Source: Oceanispirochaeta sp. M1
GTDB lineage: Bacteria > Spirochaetota > Spirochaetia > DSM-2461
Direction: 5' to 3'
Length of the DNA: 64,000 nucleotides
NCBI RefSeq assembly: GCF_003346715.1
Contig: NZ_QQPQ01000027.1
Span: forward strand, 1 to 64,000
Shown: piece by piece, positions 52,457 to 60,695 of the stretch
How the letters are laid out: the number at the start of each line of letters is the position of its first letter
Position numbering within the stretch: position 1 is the first letter of the stretch
The notes under the pieces: model-generated
What the model saw: only the letters and a program-made list of their open reading frames with translations
Told to the model about the DNA's origin: nothing
The model's database searches: none
Translations under genes and position numbers: made by a program

Positions 52457-53233
52457 CTAAAGCCTGGTCACTATGACCAGAATGGCATCGGCGATAATAC
52501 AGAGGGTGATACTCATCCCTATGGATTTAATTGTGTTCTGAGGAACTTCTGTTACGGCTCTGTTTACATTGAAACCGTAATATATGGAAACAACGGCTAT
52601 TATAAAACCAAAGATAATGCTCTTGAGAAACGAAGAAATAATATCTGCCGGTGTCAGTGCCAGTACAAGATTCATAAGATAATCTGTAAAGGGTATTTCG
52701 TGAAGAAATGAGGCAACCAGATAGGAACCAAGGAGCCCGAAAAGGTTAAAATAAATATTCAGAAATAACATTGAGAGTATAACACCGTACAGCCGGGGTA
52801 CTCCCAGATAGGAGACAGGGTGTATTCCTACGGAGAGATAAGCTTCAATTTCATGACTGATAACCATATTGCCAAGTTCTGTGGTTATCGCACTTCCTGA
52901 ACGCGCTGTGATGATAAAGGCTGTGAGCATGGGTCCCAGTTCACGGGTTATAACCATTATCAGGATGGTGTACATAAGATTGCTCTGCCCGAACATGGGG
53001 AGGATTGCCATTCCCTGAATGATGATAACAGCACCGATACCTAAAGAGATAAGAGCAATTACCGAAAGAGCCTCTACACCGGTAAAATAGATCTGCATGA
53101 TCAGTACCTTGAAACCGACCCGTTTATTCCAGGGGAAATTAGCTGTTTCCTTTAGTAAAAAGAGAAAGAAATTAAAAGCATAACTGAAACCCTTGAGTTT
53201 CTCCCTGAACCATCGTCCAATCGATTCAATCAT
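52457..53233 (-). CDS. MlaE-type permease
   Basis: A 258-residue membrane protein of the MlaE family with about five to six helices. Motifs are VEALSVIALISLGIGAVIIIQG, ITRELGPMLTAFIITARSGSAITTELG (quoted in part), and YLSVGIHPVSYLGVPRLYGVILS. The final block is KSIIFGFIIAVVSIYYGFNVN, all canonical. It is the first gene of the minus-strand Mla-type operon and is divergent from the outer-membrane protein at 53338, with about 100 bp between them. Confidence 0.92.
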   Translation of the reverse strand: MIESIGRWFREKLKGFSYAFNFFLFLLKETANFPWNKRVGFKVLIMQIYFTGVEALSVIALISLGIGAVIIIQGMAILPMFGQSNLMYTILIMVITRELGPMLTAFIITARSGSAITTELGNMVISHEIEAYLSVGIHPVSYLGVPRLYGVILSMLFLNIYFNLFGLLGSYLVASFLHEIPFTDYLMNLVLALTPADIISSFLKSIIFGFIIAVVSIYYGFNVNRAVTEVPQNTIKSIGMSITLCIIADAILVIVTRL

Positions 53234-53301
53234 ACGCCTATCTTAATAACAAATGCCTGTACCTGCAATAAGATTAAAAACGATTAAAAATCAAAAATAT
53301 C

Positions 53302-53330
53302 TCGATTTATGATAACAGAACAGCTATCAT
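53302..53330 (+). promoter_or_regulatory. Promoter-like -10 box abutting the outer-membrane protein start
   Basis: TATCAT (53325-53330) lies 7 nt before the ATG at 53338; a weak -35 (TCGATT, 53302-53307) is 17 bp upstream. No Shine-Dalgarno sequence is present. Leaderless transcription is possible. Confidence 0.4.
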
Positions 53331-53337
53331 ACTGTTT

Positions 53338-54648
53338 ATGAACTCTGGAAGAAGCACTTTTCAACACGATCTACGACTCCCACTGCTTATTTTTTTTCTT
53401 CTCCCTGTACTTTTTCTGCATGGTGAAGATCTCCCTGTAAATAATTTCCGTATAGAGAAGGTCATCTATGAGAGTGATGGCAATACCAGTTCCAATGCCC
53501 TGGAAAAGGTGCTGATCTGGGATTATGAGCATGTATTCAAGAGCACTTATGAATTAAATGCATATATTCAGAAACAGAAAAATATACTTGTTAACAAAAA
53601 AATTTATAAATCAGTACTGACCTCTTATAAAAATATCTATGAGGATAATTTCCTTACAACTGTTGAGATTACAGTCAGTCTTGTAGAATCCTGGACCCTT
53701 CTTCCCCTGCCCATATATAAATATGATGATAACCTCGGAATGATTATGGGGCTGAACATGGATTATAAAAACGTAGGTGGGTCACTTACAGATTTCACTA
53801 CCATATTCTATTATTCCGAGGTTAAATCAGAGATCACTTCTGACTGGATGAATGTAAGAGCTGGTCCCTACCTGATGGATTTCAGATTTAATCAGTTATG
53901 GGAAACCGTAAAAGCTGCAGATGATGATGGTGATACCAACCTTATCTATGACTATATACAGTCCACTCTCAGAGTCAGCATGAAATTTCCAATAACTGAA
54001 CATCTGAGTTACTACACCAGACCCATACTTCGCTGGCCATATAACTATGAGTTTGAGTATAACGATACAGGTCATGATGATGATTACTTCAGCAGCAGCG
54101 GACTTATTCCGGCTTATAACCACATGGTTGAATGGGACGATGTAAACTGGATCGGCAACCTGAGACAGGGGCTGGATGCAAGTATAGAAAATCAGATTGA
54201 ATACGATGTAAACGATAATAAAATCAATCTATGGATTGACGGAATGTTTAAATCATACATCTACACACCCTTTTTTAATTACAGCAGCAGGATTTCTTCT
54301 TTTTACTACTACAACGATTTTAAGAGAAATGCCGGTGACAGACTCAGAGGTATACTTGATTATAAATTATCCGGACACATCGGAGCCTTCTGGAATCAGA
54401 GTTTTCCCATTAATATCGTAACAATAAAAAAGGTCACAGCGCTGCAGCTGGTCCCCTTTGTAGATATGGGATTTGTAATCAGTACCGGTGAAAATCTGCG
54501 CAGTGAAGACATTCAGTATACAAGCGGCCTCTCTCTGATTCTTTTCCCAGTCTTTCTCCCGAGCTTCTCTCTGAGTTTCGATTATGGAATAAATCTGAGG
54601 GATTTCAGTGAAAGAGAATTAAGAATTGACTCCATACTGTATTTCTAA
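53338..54648 (+). CDS. Outer-membrane beta-barrel protein, Omp85/TamA-like
   Basis: A 436-residue protein with a signal peptide (LRLPLLIFFLLPVLFLHGE). A POTRA-like alpha/beta domain covers residues about 35-120 (FRIEKVIYESDGNTSSNALE, then NILVNKKIYKSVLTSYK and TTVEITVSLVES). About 310 residues of alternating aromatic and polar strands follow, ending in Phe (RIDSILYF), the usual C-terminal mark of outer-membrane barrels. One POTRA plus barrel suggests a small Omp85/TamA-type protein. It is divergent from the Mla-type operon, so it may be the outer-membrane end of that lipid pathway. That is inference. E. coli uses the lipoprotein MlaA in this role. Confidence 0.7.
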   Translation: MNSGRSTFQHDLRLPLLIFFLLPVLFLHGEDLPVNNFRIEKVIYESDGNTSSNALEKVLIWDYEHVFKSTYELNAYIQKQKNILVNKKIYKSVLTSYKNIYEDNFLTTVEITVSLVESWTLLPLPIYKYDDNLGMIMGLNMDYKNVGGSLTDFTTIFYYSEVKSEITSDWMNVRAGPYLMDFRFNQLWETVKAADDDGDTNLIYDYIQSTLRVSMKFPITEHLSYYTRPILRWPYNYEFEYNDTGHDDDYFSSSGLIPAYNHMVEWDDVNWIGNLRQGLDASIENQIEYDVNDNKINLWIDGMFKSYIYTPFFNYSSRISSFYYYNDFKRNAGDRLRGILDYKLSGHIGAFWNQSFPINIVTIKKVTALQLVPFVDMGFVISTGENLRSEDIQYTSGLSLILFPVFLPSFSLSFDYGINLRDFSERELRIDSILYF

Positions 54649-54845
54649 TTCACTCAAGGGTTTAGCAGCATTGACTTTTTACTGTTCAGTCTTTATAGTT
54701 TTCTAGGTTTAAAATGCATAAATCTTCGGATTTTCCGCATCAGTTAATTGCAGCTGAAGGATTCTGAACAGTATTACTGCATTCATATAGATATTTTAAA
54801 ATTAGATAGGGTTTTTATAACCTGTATTTTACTTAAGGAGTGATT

Positions 54846-55040
54846 ATGTCTAAAGCACATAGAGGTCAGGGAATCAGAGAATTGGTAAAAAGCGGTAGAG
54901 GAACTTGTCCTCTCTGTAAAAGAACAGCTATCAAAGTCGTTTACGCACAGGAATTTGATGGGAAAAAAGCAGTAATCTGCAAGCAGTGTAAATCTGCTGT
55001 TGCCAACGGTAAGATGAAAGAAGCTATCGCAGCACTTTAA
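54846..55040 (+). CDS. Small zinc-ribbon-like protein
   Basis: A 64-residue basic protein with two CxxC knuckles, TCPLCKRTAIKVVYA and VICKQCKSAV, about 25 residues apart, fitting a zinc ribbon. The N-terminus is Arg/Lys-rich (SKAHRGQGIRELVKSGRG). The ATG at 54846 is chosen because AAGGAG lies 5-6 nt upstream; a GTG at 54840 overlaps that site. It has its own terminator. Nucleic-acid or ribosome binding is a guess from the charge and the ribbon. I know of no assigned function. Confidence 0.82.
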   Translation: MSKAHRGQGIRELVKSGRGTCPLCKRTAIKVVYAQEFDGKKAVICKQCKSAVANGKMKEAIAAL

Positions 55041-55057
55041 TCAACAACCTGTATGAG

Positions 55058-55083
55058 AAACCCTGCTACGGCAGGGTTTTTTT
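55058..55083 (+). terminator. Rho-independent terminator
   Basis: A perfect 9-bp stem (AAACCCTGC at 55058-55066 with GCAGGGTTT at 55071-55079), TACG loop and seven T. It ends the zinc-ribbon transcript. Confidence 0.94.
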
Positions 55084-55133
55084 GTTTCTGAATCTTTTCA
55101 CAATCTACCCGAATTCGTTTCAAAGGAGAAAAC

Positions 55134-56417
55134 ATGTCACCCACAATGATTTTGACACTGTTTGTTGTTTTATATATTGCCGAGTTTATTGCTTCCTGGA
55201 TGCTCTCTGTCATGAATATGAACAGTATTATCCTCAACAAGGATGAAGTTCCTGCCGTTTTCAGCAGCAGCATAGATCCTGAAAATTATAAAAAATCCGT
55301 AGACTACAGTCTTGTAAAAGGACGTTTCTCACTTATCAGTTCAGCATGGTCCTTTATTTTTCTACTGCTGATTATATTAATCGGTTTTCCCGGTATGCTG
55401 GAAAACTTCCTCCTTGGATTTTTACATGAAGGAACTCTTTTCAGCATTATTTATATTTTTGTATTTTCCATGATTTTTTCAGCAGCATCTCTGCCCTTGA
55501 GCTTTTACTCTCAATTTGTGATTGAACAGAATTTCGGTTTTAATAAAACAAGCCTGTCCCTCTATTTTACTGATTCATTAAAACAGAGTGCTCTCTCAGT
55601 GGTTCTGATGACTCCCATGCTCTGGGGACTCTTTTTCTTTATGGAGAAAACAGGAGCTTTCTGGTGGCTCTATGCTTCAGGCTTCATTGTAGCCTTTCAA
55701 CTGATTGTGCTTCTTCTCTACCCTGTTCTCATTGCTCCGCTGTTCAATAAGTTCACTCCCCTTGAAGACGGGAACCTGAAAACAAGATTGATGGCTCTGG
55801 CAGAGCGTTGCGGATTCGGTACAAACGGAATATTTCTAATGGATGGAAGCAGACGTTCGGGTCATAGCAATGCCTATTTCACTGGACTGGGAAAGTTCAG
55901 GAGAATAGTTTTGTTTGATACTTTGGTAGAATCCCTGAGTGATGAAGAGCTTGAAGCTGTACTTGCCCATGAGATAGGTCACAACAAGCTCAGGCACATC
56001 CCCAAAAGACTTCTGAGCTCAATCCTCATGATTACAGCAGCATTATATATCACAAGCCTCTGCATGAACTGGGAAGCCCTCTACAATGCCTTCTCTTTTG
56101 AGGCTCCAGCCTATCATTCAATTCTGATAATTCTGATGTTCTGTTCATCACCCTTTTCATTCTTTCTGTCACCCCTGGGTAATTTCTGGTCCAGAAAACA
56201 TGAGTATGAGGCCGATGCCTATGCCTGTAATTCAGTAGAGGAAAAATCGGCACTCAAGGGTGCTCTTATGATGCTCAGTAAGGATAATCTTTCCAACCTG
56301 ACACCACACAGTCTATACAGTGCATTTCATTACAGCCATCCCGCTCTGGCCGAAAGACTGGGGGCCATGAACCTTGAAGGTGATTCGGAAAAGTTGAATC
56401 AGACTGAAGAAAAATAA
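55134..56417 (+). CDS. M48 family (Ste24-type) membrane metalloprotease
   Basis: A 427-residue integral membrane zinc peptidase of the CAAX prenyl protease 1 / Ste24 type. An N-terminal membrane domain of about five helices includes PLSFYSQFVIEQNFGFNKTS. The zinc motif HEIGHNKLRH (VLAHEIGHNK, about residue 280) and the third ligand Glu in SRKHEYEADAYAC complete the active site. FLMDGSRRSGHSNAYFTGLG is diagnostic of the family. Bacteria lack protein prenylation of the eukaryotic kind, so a role in membrane protein quality control is more likely. SD is AAAGGAG, 6 nt from the ATG. The stop overlaps the convergent YdcF-like gene by 19 bp. Confidence 0.92.
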   Translation: MSPTMILTLFVVLYIAEFIASWMLSVMNMNSIILNKDEVPAVFSSSIDPENYKKSVDYSLVKGRFSLISSAWSFIFLLLIILIGFPGMLENFLLGFLHEGTLFSIIYIFVFSMIFSAASLPLSFYSQFVIEQNFGFNKTSLSLYFTDSLKQSALSVVLMTPMLWGLFFFMEKTGAFWWLYASGFIVAFQLIVLLLYPVLIAPLFNKFTPLEDGNLKTRLMALAERCGFGTNGIFLMDGSRRSGHSNAYFTGLGKFRRIVLFDTLVESLSDEELEAVLAHEIGHNKLRHIPKRLLSSILMITAALYITSLCMNWEALYNAFSFEAPAYHSILIILMFCSSPFSFFLSPLGNFWSRKHEYEADAYACNSVEEKSALKGALMMLSKDNLSNLTPHSLYSAFHYSHPALAERLGAMNLEGDSEKLNQTEEK

Positions 56418-57169
56418 TAGAGCCGGTAGTAGAGCAGTCCCCAGTACTCATGGAGTGCTGTGTAACTGTTCTGCAGGGCTCCCATGGAAGGTAGAAAATC
56501 AAGAACACTTATTTTCTTTTCATCTACCCTTAAGTCTACGGCTCTAAGTGAGGATATTCTGAAACCGGATGCTTCAAAGCAAAGGGCAGCCCGTTTCAGA
56601 TGAAATGCAGAGCTTATCAGAATAATATCTCTATACGAGGTTTTTTCTGATGAGTACAAAGCATTTTCATAGGTATTACGGCTCTCTGATTCAAGAATAT
56701 ACATATCTTCAGAGAGTCCGTAGCGTTTCAGGATTATCCGGACACCCTCGGCCTCACCGGGGGCATCCCTGCCCTTAAGAACATTCCCTCCTGTAAACAG
56801 CAGGGGCAGCCCAGTCTCTTTCTGCAGCAGTATTGCTTCAAGAAGACGGTCTGCAGTTACATTTGCAGGACTGTTCCGGAGCCGATCGTTTTCATCTTTT
56901 TGTACAACGCTGCCTCCCCCCAGAACAACTATTAGTTCAGCTTCACCATAAGCATCCCTCCCAGCTTCCACAGCATAGCTTTCCAGAGGATAGATCAGAG
57001 CTTCAGAAATGAACCTGCTGCTTAATAGATAGAAGAACAGTGTAAGACTGAGGAGCAGAAAAAATGGAAATCTTTTTTTACGGATAAAGAAAAGAATAAA
57101 AATCATAACAGCCAGAATGAGGCCGGGAGGCATAATAAAGGCTGTTATGATCTTGGAAATATAGAACAT
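56399..57169 (-). CDS. YdcF/ElyC-like (DUF218) membrane protein
   Basis: A 256-residue protein with two N-terminal membrane helices (ITAFIMPPGLILAVMIFILFFI, then FPFFLLLSLTLFFYLLSS; both quoted in part) and a DUF218 domain. The domain includes AELIVVLGGGSVVQ, GLPLLFTGGNVLKG, and the acid-rich ILESESRNTYENALYSSE. Homologues such as ElyC affect envelope integrity and undecaprenyl-phosphate carriers. The start shares its first base region with the end of the DUF1015 gene, so it is the last member of a serC-lrp-DUF1015-ydcF operon. Confidence 0.85.
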   Translation of the reverse strand: MFYISKIITAFIMPPGLILAVMIFILFFIRKKRFPFFLLLSLTLFFYLLSSRFISEALIYPLESYAVEAGRDAYGEAELIVVLGGGSVVQKDENDRLRNSPANVTADRLLEAILLQKETGLPLLFTGGNVLKGRDAPGEAEGVRIILKRYGLSEDMYILESESRNTYENALYSSEKTSYRDIILISSAFHLKRAALCFEASGFRISSLRAVDLRVDEKKISVLDFLPSMGALQNSYTALHEYWGLLYYRLYYFSSV

Positions 57170-58461
57170 CAGGGTACCAGTTTACGGCTTTCCAGATAAT
57201 ATCGTTTCTCTTCAGCTTCTCCGATGGAGAAAGTCTTGCGCGGCATAGGACCACGGCTGCTTATAAACGAGAAGAAGGTGGATTTATTCACAGGGGGAAG
57301 ATAAAACCCGATATTCCCCTCTTTTTCAGAGAGTTCTCTGAGTACATCATCTCCATGAATATAATCAATTTCAGAAAAAGAACCTTTTTCCATCCATGGA
57401 TCAAGAAATTTGTGAAAGGCTTCAGAGGCCAGGAATGCTTCCTTATTATCCATAGTTACGACTGAATATTCAGATGCAGTAATCATACCCAGGGCAAATT
57501 TACCTTCAGCACTGAGAGACTTAACCTCTCTTACCATATCCTTCTGTGAATCTGCATCTTTGATGGAAACCCCTGGAAAAGCGAGAAGGTCTGTCTTGAA
57601 ATCATCACTCTTACAGTCGAAAAGAACACGGTGTATAGGATGAAAATGAACACCCGCATCATGAATATTTTCCAGTTCAACCAGAGCATAACGGGAAGGA
57701 TGATCCATATTACCTGTTTCATCCTTGATTTTATTCCATAACTGTTTGGCGGCACCCAGAGAGTGATTCCCGTCACCTACTGCAAAGAGAAAGTCTCCTG
57801 CCTCATTCAGTTCAGTAAAAATTTCAGCCAGGGCTTCCAGATCTTTATCATCTGAGACAAGGGCTCCTGAAAGATGTCCGGCATTGTCTGCCAGATCAAA
57901 ATCATAGACCTTTTTCAATTCTGATTCTCTCTTCTCCAGATAGGAGAAAAGCTTATTTTCAGAATCATTCAGAAGAACCAGGATATGGGGAAGATCAAGA
58001 ACAGCATTTTTTCTGATTTCGGCTCTAACAGGAAGGCGTTCCAGTACAGTTCCCTCTGTGGGACGTACTCCGCATTCAGCTCCAATTTCATAGCTGTAGT
58101 TTTCCAGATCAAGGGCGACCATTAGGCCGCTTCTTTTAGCAGCATATGGAGTGGATCTGTTCAAGTAAACAAATCCCGTGCCCGCAGGACCAAGGACATC
58201 CTTATCAATATATTCTTTCATGGTTTTATTGATTTCAGGAACTCGAACATCCGATTCATCCAGATAGCATTCGGGGAGTATCATGTTCAGTGTACTCTCA
58301 CGGCCTTCTGTCCGTTTCTTCTCATTCTCCCAGTACTCCCGGTCTGAAGAAAACTGATCACATGCTACAACAGACCAGCTCTGGAGAGAGCCGAATTTCC
58401 GGGGCAGAAGTATCTCAGGAATGGCTATACCACAGCCAGCCAGTTTATCTTTATAATTCAT
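57169..58461 (-). CDS. DUF1015 family protein
   Basis: A 430-residue soluble protein of the DUF1015 family. Recognisable blocks are SLQSWSVVACDQFSSDREYW, the central FLFAVGDGNHSLGAAKQLW with GDGNHS, YALVELENIHDAGVHFHPIHR, and the C-terminal PPVNKSTFFSFISSRGPMPRKTFSIGEAEEKRYYLESR (in part). Three ATGs stand in a row; the third (58461) has the best spacing (7 nt) from AAGGA. In several anaerobes the family neighbours serA and serC, as here, which points to serine or phosphoserine metabolism without defining a reaction. Confidence 0.88.
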   Translation of the reverse strand: MNYKDKLAGCGIAIPEILLPRKFGSLQSWSVVACDQFSSDREYWENEKKRTEGRESTLNMILPECYLDESDVRVPEINKTMKEYIDKDVLGPAGTGFVYLNRSTPYAAKRSGLMVALDLENYSYEIGAECGVRPTEGTVLERLPVRAEIRKNAVLDLPHILVLLNDSENKLFSYLEKRESELKKVYDFDLADNAGHLSGALVSDDKDLEALAEIFTELNEAGDFLFAVGDGNHSLGAAKQLWNKIKDETGNMDHPSRYALVELENIHDAGVHFHPIHRVLFDCKSDDFKTDLLAFPGVSIKDADSQKDMVREVKSLSAEGKFALGMITASEYSVVTMDNKEAFLASEAFHKFLDPWMEKGSFSEIDYIHGDDVLRELSEKEGNIGFYLPPVNKSTFFSFISSRGPMPRKTFSIGEAEEKRYYLESRKLVP

Positions 58462-58494
58462 CATCATTCCTTATTTTATGCGTCATAAGAGCTA

Positions 58495-58932
58495 TTATTG
58501 CAGATAAGGAACCTTGAGGTTGAAACCCTTATAAATTACAAAAGTTTCGATAGCCTCAATGCTGTCCACGGCGGACAGTTCATTCTTAAGAAAGTCCAGC
58601 ATCTGCCTGTCATCAGCCAGTTCCACAGTCACAATAAGATCAAAACGTCCTGTAACAACGGCAACTGAAATAACACCCGGCAGATTACTGATCTCCTCAC
58701 CTTTGGCAATATAGTCCATCGAACTGGTACGTATACCGATCATAATGATCTGGAGATCCTCAACCTTATCAGCATCCACATGGCCGCTGATATCAAGAAT
58801 ACCCATCTCTTCCATCCTGCGTACGCGGGAACGGACAGTATTTTCGGTAACTTCAAGCTCTTCAGCAATATTTTTGTATGATTTACGGCCATCCTGCAGT
58901 TGTCGCAGGATGCCCTTATTCAACTTATCCAT
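58495..58932 (-). CDS. Lrp/AsnC family transcriptional regulator
   Basis: A 145-residue regulator. The N-terminal helix-turn-helix (residues 1-50: NIAEELEVTENTVRSRVRRM) and a C-terminal amino-acid-binding RAM domain (GVISVAVVTGRFDLIVTVEL and EAIETFVIYKGF) are clear. It starts 6 bp after the serC stop. The operon context suggests control by serine or a related amino acid, perhaps of serC itself. No operator could be defined. Confidence 0.9.
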   Translation of the reverse strand: MDKLNKGILRQLQDGRKSYKNIAEELEVTENTVRSRVRRMEEMGILDISGHVDADKVEDLQIIMIGIRTSSMDYIAKGEEISNLPGVISVAVVTGRFDLIVTVELADDRQMLDFLKNELSAVDSIEAIETFVIYKGFNLKVPYLQ

Positions 58933-58938
58933 GATTTA

Positions 58939-60024
58939 TCAGGATTTTGCCTTCTGAAATTCTTTCATAAAGTCAACAAGTGCAACAACATCTTCAAGGG
59001 GTAGAGAATTGTAAATAGAAGCTCTGCAACCACCTACACTTACATGTCCCTTAAGACCGTACATTTGTCTCTTTTTAGCCTCGGCTACAAATTCTTTCTC
59101 AATCTCTTCTGATGCCATAGTAAAAACAACATTCATTTCAGAACGGATTGATGGTTCTACAGGAGAGCGGTAAAAACCGTTGCTGCCGTCGATAGCACCA
59201 TAAATAAGAGCTGCCTTTTCGGCATTTCTTTTTACTACAGCGTCCAGTCCGCCTGAATCCTTCACTTTCTGAAGTACAAGGCTCATTGCATAAATAGGAA
59301 ATACAGGGGGGGTATTATAAAGAGAATCCTTTGAAGCATGAATTCTATAATCCAGATAAGCAGTTATTTCAGGATTAACTTTTTCAAGCATATCATCTCT
59401 GATAATGACAACTGCAAAACCGCTGGGACCCAGATTCTTCTGTGCTCCGGCATAGATCATGCCGAATTTTTCAAATGGAATCGGTCGACTCATAATATCA
59501 CTGGACATATCGCAGATAATAGGAACATCTCCTGTATCGGGCCAGTCTTTCCACTGAATTCCACCAATAGTTTCATTGGAAGTCATATGAAGATATGAAG
59601 CATCTTTACTTACTTTTAAAGTTGAAGCATCCGGCAGTGAAGAATAGTTATCATCTTTACCGTCAAAAAGTACATTTACCTTTCCAAGTTTCACCGCATC
59701 AGAATAAGCTTTCTTAGACCAGGCACCTGTGAGAGTAAAATCACAGCTTCTTCCATCACTTAAAAAATTCATGGGAATCATTGAAAACTGCATGGTGGCG
59801 CCGCCGCCGATAAACAGAACCTTGAAATTATCCGGAACACTGAATATCTCTTTGAAAAGATTAATTGCATTGTAGTGTACTTCACTGTATTCAGGCGATC
59901 GGTGGCTTGTTTCCATCAACGACAAACCAGATCCCTTATAATCAACCATTTCCTTCTGAATCTCTTCCAGTACAGATACGGGCAGAACAGAAGGTCCTGC
60001 ATAAAAATTCCTTGCGTGACCCAT
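58939..60024 (-). CDS. serC: Phosphoserine aminotransferase SerC
   Basis: A 361-residue PLP enzyme that converts 3-phosphohydroxypyruvate and glutamate to phosphoserine. It opens NFYAGPSVLPVSVLEEIQKEM; GSGLSLMETSHRS and VLFIGGGATMQFSMIPMNFL follow. The PLP lysine is in MIYAGAQKNLGPSGFAVVII, and the C-terminal GHVSVGGCRASIYNSLPLEDV is canonical. SD is AAGGAG, 7 nt from the ATG. It is the first gene of an operon with lrp, DUF1015 and ydcF. serA is not nearby. Confidence 0.95.
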   Translation of the reverse strand: MGHARNFYAGPSVLPVSVLEEIQKEMVDYKGSGLSLMETSHRSPEYSEVHYNAINLFKEIFSVPDNFKVLFIGGGATMQFSMIPMNFLSDGRSCDFTLTGAWSKKAYSDAVKLGKVNVLFDGKDDNYSSLPDASTLKVSKDASYLHMTSNETIGGIQWKDWPDTGDVPIICDMSSDIMSRPIPFEKFGMIYAGAQKNLGPSGFAVVIIRDDMLEKVNPEITAYLDYRIHASKDSLYNTPPVFPIYAMSLVLQKVKDSGGLDAVVKRNAEKAALIYGAIDGSNGFYRSPVEPSIRSEMNVVFTMASEEIEKEFVAEAKKRQMYGLKGHVSVGGCRASIYNSLPLEDVVALVDFMKEFQKAKS

Positions 60025-60108
60025 TTAAAAACTCCTTAATTTTTTCATTTATTATGACTTCTCAAGCAGAGGTAGTAATGTTGCTTAAACAGTCTATTGA
60101 TCAGAATA

Positions 60109-60618
60109 TCACCAGTGGTCAAATGAAACTACTCTATCCATAGGAAGTCTGATCTCACGATCTCCGTTTTTTTCAGTTTTTCCAATTAATAGCATCATAA
60201 GCACCTTCATGGAATAGGGTATTGTAAGTATTTTTTTGATTTCATCTTCTCTATATGTTGTGATAACTGATGACCCTAAGCCTTCATGCTCCGCCTGAAG
60301 CATCATAAAGGATATGGCAAAACTGAGATCTACTGGATAGGAAAGTTCACCGTTAGGCATACGGTAGCCTATATTCGTGGTGCAGGCAGCGATGGCAACG
60401 GGAGCCTGGCTAAAACGTTCATCACCATAGGCGCTGTCCTTGATTTTCTCTTTTAAAAGAGGATCCCTGAGGACAATAAAACGCCAAGGCTGTCTGTTTT
60501 TAGCTGAGGGAGCTATACGTCCTGCATTCAGAATATTCTGTAATGATTCTTCCGGTATTGGGGTCTCCAGGAAAGAATCCGCTGAGACTCGATTCAATAT
60601 TTCGGACATTATTTCCAT
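60109..60618 (-). CDS. Nitroreductase family protein
   Basis: A 169-residue FMN-dependent oxidoreductase of the nitroreductase superfamily. Typical blocks are SLQNILNAGRIAPSAKNRQPWRFIVLRD (in part, FMN and dimer region), DLSFAISFMMLQAEHEGLGSSVITTY and the C-terminal RLPMDRVV. Short members of this type often act on quinones or iodotyrosine-like substrates, and the true substrate is unknown. Two ATGs compete (60618 and 60609). An extended -10 box (TGTTATTAT) lies 6 nt before the first one. Confidence 0.87.
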   Translation of the reverse strand: MEIMSEILNRVSADSFLETPIPEESLQNILNAGRIAPSAKNRQPWRFIVLRDPLLKEKIKDSAYGDERFSQAPVAIAACTTNIGYRMPNGELSYPVDLSFAISFMMLQAEHEGLGSSVITTYREDEIKKILTIPYSMKVLMMLLIGKTEKNGDREIRLPMDRVVSFDHW

Positions 60619-60624
60619 TCGCCC

Positions 60625-60633
60625 ATAATAACA
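60625..60633 (-). promoter_or_regulatory. Extended -10 promoter abutting the nitroreductase start
   Basis: On the minus strand TGTTATTAT (TGn plus TATTAT) ends 6 nt before the ATG at 60618. There is no leader room for a ribosome binding site, so the mRNA would be leaderless, or the GGA before the second ATG (60609) is used. Confidence 0.5.
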
Positions 60634-60659
60634 TGAATGTGAAAAATAAATAAAGTTTA

Positions 60660-60689
60660 TTGACGATTAGCATGTCTTTTTCCTATTCT
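60660..60689 (+). promoter_or_regulatory. Promoter close to the M28-like gene start
   Basis: TTGACG (60660-60665), an 18-bp spacer and TATTCT (60684-60689), followed after 6 nt by an ATG (60696) that starts a good signal peptide. This supports 60696 as the true, possibly leaderless, start. Confidence 0.45.
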
Positions 60690-60695
60690 AAGGAT

